From Pirellulales bacterium (lineage in GTDB: Bacteria; Planctomycetota; Planctomycetia; Pirellulales; JALHLM01): a DNA stretch of 8,868 nt. Both the position numbers and the translations under genes were made by a program. The stretch spans positions 1 to 8,868 of the forward strand of contig JALHLM010000238.1 in NCBI GenBank assembly GCA_022844585.1, in the 5' to 3' direction. Positions 1 through 4,568 of the stretch are shown in pieces. The notes beneath the pieces are model-generated. The model did not search any database. It saw only the letters and a program-made list of their open reading frames with translations, and was not told where the DNA came from. Each line of letters starts with the position of its first letter. Position 1 is the first letter of the stretch.

Positions 1-350
1 CAAACTCTTATGCTGACGGCCTTGCCCGTCATTCAGAAGGCGCTGTCACCGACGGAGACGGAGGTAGCCCGCCTGATTGTCCGCGACTGGAAGGCCAACG
101 ATATCTGCAAGGAGTTGGGCATCACCATGTCGACGTTCCAGTCTCACCGCACGCACATCCTCAAGAAGCTCGGCGTACCCGGCACAGCGGGCATCACGCC
201 AAGGCGGTTGGCTCCGACCCCGCGAATGAGTACCGAGTCAGCTTTGAGCCGGTGCCTCAAGAGTTGTGGCAATGCATCGAATGGTATGACTGGAATCGTG
301 GCGCGTGGCGCGACATCGGCGAGCACGAGTTCTTTCGCGATCAAAGCTGA
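1..350 (+). pseudogene. LuxR-type HTH protein, apparently frameshifted (5' end may lie outside window)
   Basis: Residues from codon 10 onward (ATG at 10) give a typical GerE/LuxR helix-turn-helix: ALSPTETEVARLIV, then NDICKELGI, then STFQSHRTHILKKLGV and GTAGIT. Such domains bind DNA in response regulators and related transcription factors. In this frame the protein loses protein-like character after about 195 and stops at 352-354. The frame one base back, from about 198 to the TGA at 348-350, instead reads a convincing tail (AKAVGSDPANEYRV ... LWQCIEWYDWNRG ... EHEFFRDQS). The two halves join if one base is missing near 192-200, giving GTAGIT-x-KAV. A terminator follows 19 nt after the stop, which supports a plus-strand gene. 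No stop lies between position 1 and the ATG, so a receiver or other N-terminal part could be upstream. Either the gene is a pseudogene, it has a sequencing error, or it is frameshifted during translation; I see no classic slippery heptamer. Confidence 0.6.
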
Positions 351-368
351 ATGAAGCGAATCCGACAC

Positions 369-394
369 GCCCCGCCCTAACCGGCGGGGTTTTT
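369..394 (+). terminator. Rho-independent terminator after the LuxR-type gene
   Basis: A perfect 7-bp stem, CCCCGCC (370-376) with GGCGGGG (383-389), has a 6-nt loop and is followed directly by TTTTT (390-394). It sits just after the stop of the LuxR-type gene and is nearly identical to the terminator at 1294-1319. Confidence 0.88.
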
Positions 395-405
395 CATGCG
401 CGCCA

Positions 406-414
406 TGCTAGAAT
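406..414 (+). promoter_or_regulatory. Extended -10 box, predicted leaderless start for the 422 gene
   Basis: TGC-TAGAAT is a 5/6 match to the -10 consensus with the extended TGn motif. Its last base lies 7 nt before the ATG at 422, so transcription would start at or within one base of the start codon. No good -35 box is seen, which fits an extended -10 promoter. Confidence 0.5.
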
Positions 415-421
415 CGCGGGC

Positions 422-550
422 ATGGACTACCTGCCGCACGTCGAGAAGTTCATGCCCTGGGGAGTGTTCTGCTCCCTAGTCGGAATCGTGCTTCTACTGC
501 TGGCTGCTGTGGCCGTAATCCTGGCACTTAAAGCCCGTCGGCGAGACTAG
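422..550 (+). CDS. Small single-pass membrane protein, 42 aa
   Basis: The short protein starts MDYLPHVEKFMPWG, continues with a strongly hydrophobic helix of about 20 residues (VFCSLVGIVLLLLAAVAVIL, residues 15-34) and ends with a basic tail (KARRRD). This is the usual layout of a one-helix inner-membrane protein with the positive tail in the cytoplasm. I do not recognise a family; small phage, toxin or regulatory membrane peptides can look like this. The ATG at 422 is preferred to the in-frame upstream start at 305, because that would run antisense-like sequence through the terminator at 369-394. There is no Shine-Dalgarno sequence, and a -10-like box lies 7 nt upstream, so the mRNA is probably leaderless. 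Confidence 0.55.
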   Translation: MDYLPHVEKFMPWGVFCSLVGIVLLLLAAVAVILALKARRRD

Positions 551-579
551 CCGTTTCAAACGGCATCACGACCGCTACG

Positions 580-588
580 TGCTACACT
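580..588 (+). promoter_or_regulatory. Extended -10 box, predicted leaderless start for the 594 gene
   Basis: TGC-TACACT (hexamer 583-588) matches the extended -10 pattern and ends 5 nt before the ATG at 594. The layout copies that upstream of 422 and 979. Confidence 0.42.
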
Positions 589-593
589 TCTGC

Positions 594-767
594 ATGGAAA
601 ACACCCCGCCTATCACCAAGCCATGCGTCGTCTGCGGCCGTCCGATCCCACGAAATCCGTCGGTGAGCGACTACGGATGGACGTCTCGGATGTACTGCGT
701 ATCATGCGCCAAGAAGCCGCGCGACTACAAAAAAGCTAGGCCGCAGACCGGGGCGACAAGCCGCTAG
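594..767 (+). CDS. Small zinc-ribbon-like protein, 57 aa
   Basis: The protein begins MENTPPITKP and carries CVVCGRP (residues 11-17) and a second CVSC pair about 20 residues later, followed by a basic tail (KKPRDYKKARPQ). Two CxxC pairs at this spacing are the usual four-cysteine zinc-binding arrangement of small treble-clef or ribbon proteins, which often bind nucleic acid and are common in phages and integrated elements. No specific family is recognised. The ATG at 594 is chosen over an in-frame GTG at 579, because the latter lies inside the probable -10 box and would add residues without family support. The stop TAG at 765-767 overlaps the stop of the convergent ORF 764-871 by two bases. 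Confidence 0.6.
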   Translation: MENTPPITKPCVVCGRPIPRNPSVSDYGWTSRMYCVSCAKKPRDYKKARPQTGATSR

Positions 768-871
768 CCGTTTTCTATTTGGCGCGCGGGCAAACTGCAC
801 CGCTTCGGGCATCGCGCGATGATGGCTTCCAGCCGGTCGCGTAGGTCGCGGTTGCGTTGGTCAGTGGCCAT
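764..871 (-). CDS. Possible small basic protein, 35 aa, convergent
   Basis: On the minus strand, ATG at 871 opens a 35-codon frame beginning MATDQRNRDLRDRLEAIIAR, then CPKRC and a short tail ending at TAG (764-766). The first half is a charged, helix-compatible segment. A -10-like CATACT (878-883, minus strand) lies 6 nt upstream of the ATG, the same spacing seen at the plus-strand small genes, and no Shine-Dalgarno is present. The frame is short enough to arise by chance. Its support is the repeated start architecture and the filling of an otherwise empty gap. Confidence 0.38.
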   Translation of the reverse strand: MATDQRNRDLRDRLEAIIARCPKRCSLPARQIENG

Positions 872-944
872 GGGGCCAGTATGATTGCGGTCAGCTCCGT
901 CTTTCAGGGCAACGAGACGCGATAATCGACGCCACTTTCGTGAA

Positions 945-971
945 TTGACGCTGCAGCGGCACTGCTAGGCT
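945..971 (+). promoter_or_regulatory. Candidate promoter for the 979-1280 pair
   Basis: TTGACG (945-950, 5/6 to the -35 consensus) is followed after 15 nt by TGC-TAGGCT (hexamer 966-971, 4/6). The hexamer ends 7 nt before the ATG at 979, so the first gene would be leaderless. The 15-nt spacer is short for sigma70, but the extended TGn could compensate. Confidence 0.42.
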
Positions 972-978
972 CAGCGTG

Positions 979-1143
979 ATGAATTGGCCGAACACCAGTC
1001 GATGGAGTCTGCGGCGATGTTTCAGCGGCGATGACGCCAAATGGTCTTTTTCTGCTCAACACTGGTCCTTCGGACTACATCTAACGAATAATGCTGGCGT
1101 AGGTAGTCGGCCAGAAGCTGACACCGGAAGGAAGGTAAATTGA
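979..1143 (+). CDS. Possible small protein, 54 aa, first of a coupled pair
   Basis: The frame starts MNWPNTSRWSLRRCFSGDD, is rich in Trp and Ser in the middle (KWSFSAQHWSFGLH) and ends PEADTGRKVN. I recognise no family. Support comes from context: an extended -10 box 7 nt upstream, a stop that overlaps the next start (TGATG at 1141-1145), and a strong terminator on the same strand at the end of the pair. A competing 68-codon minus-strand frame (1022-1228) covers much of the same DNA and cannot be excluded. Confidence 0.4.
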   Translation: MNWPNTSRWSLRRCFSGDDAKWSFSAQHWSFGLHLTNNAGVGSRPEADTGRKVN

Positions 1144-1280
1144 TGAAGCCGGTTGATACTCGACGCCGCGAGCATGGAGCCTCGGTCTGGGAGATATTGC
1201 TTAGAATCCCAACCTGGCCGAATGTCACTATAGCGTGGCTCGTGCTGCAGTTTCCACGACTACGTGACGCAAACTTTTAG
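1143..1280 (+). CDS. Possible small hydrophobic protein, 45 aa, translationally coupled
   Basis: ATG at 1143 overlaps the preceding TGA by one base and is preceded by a purine-rich Shine-Dalgarno-like GGAAGGAAGG (1127-1136), the only clear ribosome site in this cluster, as expected for an internal cistron. The protein has a basic N-terminus (MKPVDTRRREHG) and then a mostly hydrophobic stretch (VWEILLRIP...VTIAWLVLQF) ending LRDANF, so it may bind or insert in the membrane. Its stop is 13 nt before the terminator hairpin at 1294. No family is recognised. Membrane-active peptide, phage-lysis or toxin-like roles are possible but unsupported. Confidence 0.45.
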   Translation: MKPVDTRRREHGASVWEILLRIPTWPNVTIAWLVLQFPRLRDANF

Positions 1281-1293
1281 TCACCCAGCAAAA

Positions 1294-1319
1294 GCCCCGC
1301 CGTAACCGGCGGGGTTTTT
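1294..1319 (+). terminator. Rho-independent terminator after the small-gene pair
   Basis: CCCCGCC (1295-1301) pairs perfectly with GGCGGGG (1308-1314) across a GTAACC loop, followed by TTTTT (1315-1319). It differs from the terminator at 369-394 by one base over the stem-loop, and the identity continues about 7 nt past the T run. Confidence 0.88.
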
Positions 1320-1330
1320 CATGCGCTTGA

Positions 1331-1477
1331 GGTGTCCACAGCATCTTTGACACGCTGCCCTAAGTATGGTGTCGCCGACACCCGCATCGAGACGATTCGA
1401 CACGTTTTCAACCGGCGGCAAGGTGTCCACCTGGCTAAGGCACCGCTGCTCTAACCGTGGTGTCCCCGACACCCGCA
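1331..1477. repeat. Two diverged 56-bp direct repeats, each ending in a GGTGTC-n3-GACACC palindrome
   Basis: Copies at 1331-1386 and 1422-1477 (91-bp spacing) align without gaps. Both start GGTGTCCAC and share GCTGC and CTAA blocks. Both end in a palindrome of GGTGTC, 3 nt, GACACC (1368-1382 and 1459-1473) plus CGCA. By eye about 40 of 56 positions match. Palindromic GTGTC/GACAC motifs of this kind resemble REP-like repeats mobilised by RAYT transposases; that assignment is inference. No gene is supported here. Confidence 0.6.
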
Positions 1478-1510
1478 ACCACCCACGACACCCGCTAACT
1501 ACAGTGAAGT

Positions 1511-1608
1511 TGCAAAAAGGGTGACCTGCAATCGAGTCTAGAAAATAAGCACTTATTGCGTAGTTCGGCGGGTTCGCGGACTCTCGCCATTTTGCATTAG
1601 AAGTCCGC
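1511..1608. other. Cluster of short inverted repeats next to the tRNA fragment; candidate recombination (att) region
   Basis: Three inverted repeats are packed together: TGCA/TGCA-type arms at 1511-1531, AATAAG-CA-CTTATT at 1544-1557, and GCGGACT (1576-1582) with AGTCCGC (1602-1608). The last pairs the element side with the anticodon stem of the tRNA fragment across a 19-nt spacer. Inverted integrase-binding arms flanking a short crossover are typical of tyrosine-recombinase sites. No integrase gene is in the window, so the role is inferred from position. Confidence 0.4.
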
Positions 1609-1635
1609 TGCTCTATCCAGTTGAGCTACGGGCGC
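1596..1635 (-). tRNA. Partial tRNA-Arg(TCT): 5' half only, cut at the anticodon loop
   Basis: Read on the minus strand from 1635, the sequence gives acceptor 5' strand GCGCCCG, TA, D-arm GCTC-AACTGGATA-GAGC, then anticodon stem GCGGA and loop CTTCTAA with anticodon TCT (1601-1599). After one further matching base (T, 1596) the expected TCCGC stem, T-arm (GGTTCGA) and CGGGCGC acceptor strand are absent. No matching 3' half is found elsewhere in the window. It is therefore a remnant, most likely a duplication made by integration of the DNA below 1596. It would not give a functional tRNA. Confidence 0.75.
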
Positions 1636-2039
1636 TTGAAATTGTTGACGAGGCGTTGCTGGACGCTTGCAGGGCGGCTCAACAACTGCCGTTTGCATCA
1701 AGTATCGGTCGGCGTCATCGGCACCGTTTCATTGTCTAAGAATAGCACAATGCCCTTCGCTCCGCATTTGGGTCCCTCGCCGAATCATGCCCGAGCCGCG
1801 CGATGCAATTTGCATGCCTTCGGCGGCGTAGTCGCTATTGCGATGGAATCATCGCGACCCCGACTTTCTGGATTCGCATCGATTGAATTCAGGCTGCTTT
1901 CGTGGGACATTGTTTGTGTCTTAGGAGGTTGCCGCGACAATCTGCAGGCTCATTTTCATGGTGATCAGGCCCTCAGAAGTTCTGGATGGATCGCATCGTT
2001 GGCGGCAACCATTCGAATCGCTTACCACACGAATCTACG
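1636..2039. other. 404-bp stretch with no supported gene
   Basis: An open frame runs through here on the plus strand from 1621 to 2121, but it starts inside the tRNA fragment, has unnatural composition and overlaps the next gene out of frame. I see no confident promoter, terminator or RNA gene. The stretch holds a small palindrome ATGCAA-T-TTGCAT (1804-1816) and an isolated AGGAGG (1923-1928) with no start codon at usable distance. Confidence 0.5.
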
Positions 2040-2777
2040 ATGTCTGACGAAACACCGACAACACCGAAGCAAGTGGCGAGTTGGCGCAGACGCGCCGGGC
2101 TGGTCGTGGCCGGCTTGCTGATCGCCTACCTGGTGATTGCGTATGGGATCCTGCCGCTGGTTTGGGATCGTTACGCCACGCGGCATCCGACGATGGACGA
2201 CGTGCCCGGCATCACCGAGACTGGCGATAAAATCCCCGGCGACCCGCTGAATTTGGCGCTGATCGGGTCGGAACGTGACATCAAGCGCGCGATGGTTGCC
2301 GCGAAGTGGTATCCGGCTGATCCGCTGACACTGAAGAGCTGCTTGGAGATCGCCGAAGCCACGGTGCTGAAGCGTCCGTATGACGAGGCCCCGGTCAGCA
2401 GCTTGTATCTCTTTGGCCGCAAGGAAGACCTGGCCTTCGAGCAACCGGTCGGCGACGATCCGCGCCAACGGCATCACGTGCGATACTGGCGATCGCCCAA
2501 GTCGGACGCCGATGGCCGCCCGATTTGGGTGGGCTCCGCGACGTACGACAAACGCGTGGGGTTCAGCGACACGACCGGTCAGATCACGCATCACATCGCC
2601 GCCGACATCGATGCCGAACGGGACCATGTGATGCGATGCCTGGAAACGGCCAAGGTACTGACGGAGCGGTACGCCGTCGATGATTTTCACGAGGAACGCT
2701 CGGGCAAAAATGGCGGCGGCGATCCTTGGACGACGGACGGCAAACTCGACGTCGGGATTCTGACGGCCAGCGACTGA
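2040..2777 (+). CDS. LssY C-terminal domain membrane protein, 245 aa
   Basis: The protein starts MSDETPTTPKQVASWRRR and has one transmembrane helix (about residues 19-42, AGLVVAGLLIAYLVIAYGIL and on). The rest is an LssY_C-type soluble domain (about 65-220): GDPLNLALIGSE, APVSSLYLFGRKEDLAFEQP, DDPRQRHHVRYWRS, WVGSATYDKRVGFS and THHIAADIDAERD are its recognisable blocks. The positive-inside rule puts the N-terminus in the cytoplasm and the domain outside. The family is often linked to PAP2 phosphatase or DedA-like envelope proteins, but its activity is not established, so no reaction is assigned. The start at 2040 is chosen over an in-frame ATG at 1986 because the extra 18 residues (MDRIVGGNHSN...) look non-coding. 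No clear Shine-Dalgarno is seen, which is common in planctomycetes. No transporter or phosphatase partner lies beside it here. Confidence 0.85.
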   Translation: MSDETPTTPKQVASWRRRAGLVVAGLLIAYLVIAYGILPLVWDRYATRHPTMDDVPGITETGDKIPGDPLNLALIGSERDIKRAMVAAKWYPADPLTLKSCLEIAEATVLKRPYDEAPVSSLYLFGRKEDLAFEQPVGDDPRQRHHVRYWRSPKSDADGRPIWVGSATYDKRVGFSDTTGQITHHIAADIDAERDHVMRCLETAKVLTERYAVDDFHEERSGKNGGGDPWTTDGKLDVGILTASD

Positions 2778-2919
2778 GCCGGCGACGATTTCACGTCGGC
2801 ATCCAATTCAACGAACTGGCGCATGGCATTGGCTCGCCGGTCCTTCGTTTGTTTCTCTGCCCAGTTGTGACGCCCGTGCCGTCGGACTAAGCTGCTGGGA
2901 ATCGCTCCCCACACACTTG

Positions 2920-3012
2920 CCCGACGCGCCAGCGAGCGGGAGTCGACGAGGCGTCTCAGCGCGATAATGCGATGAGAACTGCGTCCGATCCCCCTCGCTG
3001 GCGCTTCGGGTT
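2920..3012. repeat. Inverted repeat, planctomycete intergenic type (GCGCCAGCGAG arms)
   Basis: An arm around GCGCCAGCGAG (2926-2936, within CCCGA...CGGG) is repeated in reverse as CTCGCTGGCGC (2994-3004, followed by TTCGGGT). The arms are 57 bp apart. Translated on the minus strand the second arm gives the peptide PTRSASEG, a string I associate with spurious hypothetical proteins in planctomycete genomes, which suggests a dispersed repeat. A weak -10-like GATAAT (2963-2968) lies between the arms and could serve the gene at 3044. Confidence 0.55.
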
Positions 3013-3043
3013 GGTGTTCGCACTCCTACCGGCATCACATCCC

Positions 3044-4330
3044 ATGCGCGCGCCCCTTCAATTCCATCTCGCCACAGCGATCTTTCTCGGCTGCGTTTCC
3101 AACGCGCTGGCCGAAAAACGTGAATTCAATGTCATCGTCAGTGCAGGTAATCACGCGCGGAATTTTTCGCCCGCGATGGCCTTGATCGATTTGCCGGAAT
3201 ATTACCCGGCCAATCCGCTGGCAATCCTGTCGGACGCGTCGGGCAATCGGCATGACGCCCAGTTGACGCCGGTCAGTCTCTTGACGGCTGATAAGGACAC
3301 TCCCGCGGGAATGCGTCGCTACGAATTGCATTTCATGGTGGTGCATCAGGAAGCAGGCAGCACCTGGAAGGGGACGTTGGAGGTTCTCGATCGCTCCTCC
3401 GCGAATCAGTCGCCGGAAGCGCAGCCCTCCTCGTTTTCCTGGACCGAGCCGAACGAGCAATCGGTCGAACTCCGCCGCGATGAATCGCCCTTGCTGCGCT
3501 ATATGTTTGCGAAGCTCGACGAAACCACGCCGGAGCGCCGCGCGGAGACGTACAAAGTCTATCACCAGGTCTTCGACCCAACGGGAAAGACGGTCCTCAC
3601 GAAAGGCCCGGGCGGATTGTTTCCACACCATCGTGGACTTTTCTACGGCTTTAATCGCATCAGCTATGGCGACGGCCGCTCGGCGGACACGTGGCACTGC
3701 ACAAACGGCGCGTATCAATCGCACGAGGGATTCCTTTCGTCGGAAGCTGGTGCGATCCTCGGGCGTCACACGGTGAAGGTCGCCTGGCATGGCCAGGAGA
3801 GCGAAGTCTTCGCCAACGAAGCGCGGGAGATGACTGCGTATGCTTTGCCGAACGGGACGTTGATTGAGTTCGCCTCGCGTTTGCGAAGCACCGTCGGGCC
3901 CGTGAAACTCGATGGCGACCCGCAGCACGCGGGCTTTCAATTTCGCGCGGCGCAGGAAGTTGCGGACGTGACCAATAAGGAGACGTACTACATCCGTCCC
4001 TTCGGCAAAGGCGCGGCCGGCGATACGCTCAATTGGCCCGAGGCGAAAGAGATGGTCAACTTGCCGTGGCACGCGATGAGCTGCGTGATCGGCGGCCAGC
4101 GCTACACTGTTGCCATGCTCGATCGGCCGGAGAATCCAAAAGAGTCCCGCTTCAGCGAACGGGACTACGGCCGCTTCGGCTCGTACTTCGAATACCAACT
4201 CGACGAGGACAAACCGCTGGAACTCAATTACCGCGTCTGGGTGCAAGTCGGCGAAATGTCCGCCGAGGAAATCGAAGCCAAGAGCCAGGATTTCGTCGAA
4301 CCTGTCGCAGTGACGGTGACGCCGCGATAA
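3044..4330 (+). CDS. Secreted PmoA/DUF6807 family protein, 428 aa
   Basis: A Sec signal peptide (MRAPLQFHLATAIFLG..., cleavage expected after SNALA, near residue 23) precedes a long beta-rich domain of the PmoA-like family (DUF6807), widespread in planctomycetes and other polysaccharide degraders. The name reflects an old annotation as a methane-oxygenase subunit; the family is not a methane monooxygenase. Family-like blocks are YHQVFDPTGKTVLTKGPGG and FPHHRGLFYGFN (HHRG at residues 195-198), the W-H-G-Q-E region, and a C-terminal FGRFGSYFEYQLDEDKPLEL block. The HH pair may be a metal or catalytic site, which is inference. The ATG at 3044 is preferred to the one at 2972 because only the former puts the signal peptide at the N-terminus. 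It precedes another secreted protein at 4569, but a 239-bp gap with a large palindrome separates them, so co-transcription is doubtful. Confidence 0.85.
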   Translation: MRAPLQFHLATAIFLGCVSNALAEKREFNVIVSAGNHARNFSPAMALIDLPEYYPANPLAILSDASGNRHDAQLTPVSLLTADKDTPAGMRRYELHFMVVHQEAGSTWKGTLEVLDRSSANQSPEAQPSSFSWTEPNEQSVELRRDESPLLRYMFAKLDETTPERRAETYKVYHQVFDPTGKTVLTKGPGGLFPHHRGLFYGFNRISYGDGRSADTWHCTNGAYQSHEGFLSSEAGAILGRHTVKVAWHGQESEVFANEAREMTAYALPNGTLIEFASRLRSTVGPVKLDGDPQHAGFQFRAAQEVADVTNKETYYIRPFGKGAAGDTLNWPEAKEMVNLPWHAMSCVIGGQRYTVAMLDRPENPKESRFSERDYGRFGSYFEYQLDEDKPLELNYRVWVQVGEMSAEEIEAKSQDFVEPVAVTVTPR

Positions 4331-4332
4331 GG

Positions 4333-4457
4333 GGTTTGCCCGCGAAACACGCGAAACATGCTAATGAAGGACGGGGGAGTTCGTCGCGCCAACTCAATTC
4401 AGTCCCCTCAGTGAAGTCCTTATTTCGTGTGTTTTGCGTGTTTCGCGGGCCGAAACC
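4333..4457. repeat. Long imperfect palindrome, probable MITE-like dispersed element
   Basis: The 21-nt arm at 4338-4358 (GCCCGCGAAACACGCG...) pairs at 20 of 21 positions with 4430-4450. Pairing extends outward (GGTTT 4333-4337 with AAACC 4453-4457, 2-nt bulge) and inward (AAGGAC 4367-4372 with GTCCTT 4416-4421). The whole unit could fold into one long hairpin and could act as a terminator for the gene ending at 4330, although no T run follows. Its translations (KHAKHA, FRVFCVFRG) are repetitive peptides that I recognise from spurious ORFs in planctomycetes and related bacteria. No flanking target-site duplication is visible. Confidence 0.72.
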
Positions 4458-4464
4458 AAACTGC

Positions 4465-4493
4465 TTGCGACGGTGACGTCGGCGATTTACGAT
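4465..4493 (+). promoter_or_regulatory. Candidate sigma70-like promoter for the 4569 gene
   Basis: TTGCGA (4465-4470, 4/6) and TACGAT (4488-4493, 4/6) are separated by the ideal 17 nt. Transcription would start near 4500, leaving a leader of about 69 nt. It lies immediately after the palindromic repeat. Confidence 0.38.
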
Positions 4494-4568
4494 ATGGTCC
4501 GTCGCGCGTTTTTGTCGCGGCGACCTGCCTGAAGTTCTTCGTCCTCTCCCACTCTGGATGCGCCCTCC

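Noticed and set aside
1022..1228. 68-codon minus-strand frame from a GTG
   Set aside because: It looks fairly protein-like and has TATAGT overlapping its GTG start, but the terminator, coupled starts and ribosome site all favour the plus strand. Kept as an alternative, not as a feature.
1331..1477. CRISPR array
   Set aside because: Only two diverged repeat copies at 91-bp spacing, no spacer series and no cas gene.
1500..1635. Group I intron splitting the tRNA at its anticodon loop
   Set aside because: Such introns do sit in tRNA anticodon loops, but no 3' half of the tRNA exists in the window and I could not find the conserved intron core pairings.
1923..1928. AGGAGG as a ribosome binding site
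   Set aside because: No start codon lies within usable distance downstream (the next ATG is about 30 nt away and opens no supported gene).
1621..2121. 166-codon plus-strand open frame
   Set aside because: It starts inside the tRNA fragment, has many Arg/Ser/Cys residues typical of chance frames and ends out of frame inside the LssY_C gene.
2022..2690. 222-codon minus-strand open frame
   Set aside because: Antisense shadow of the LssY_C gene.
2687..2914. 75-codon minus-strand frame with a charged middle part
   Set aside because: It begins in intergenic sequence and ends inside the LssY_C gene antisense, with no start signal or family.
3035..4246. 403-codon minus-strand open frame
   Set aside because: It is the mirror of the PmoA/DUF6807 gene in GC-rich DNA; composition is Arg/Val/Ala-rich with no recognisable domain.
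4338..4450. Ordinary terminator for the PmoA-like gene
   Set aside because: The stem is far longer than needed and no T run follows; a dispersed palindromic element explains it better.
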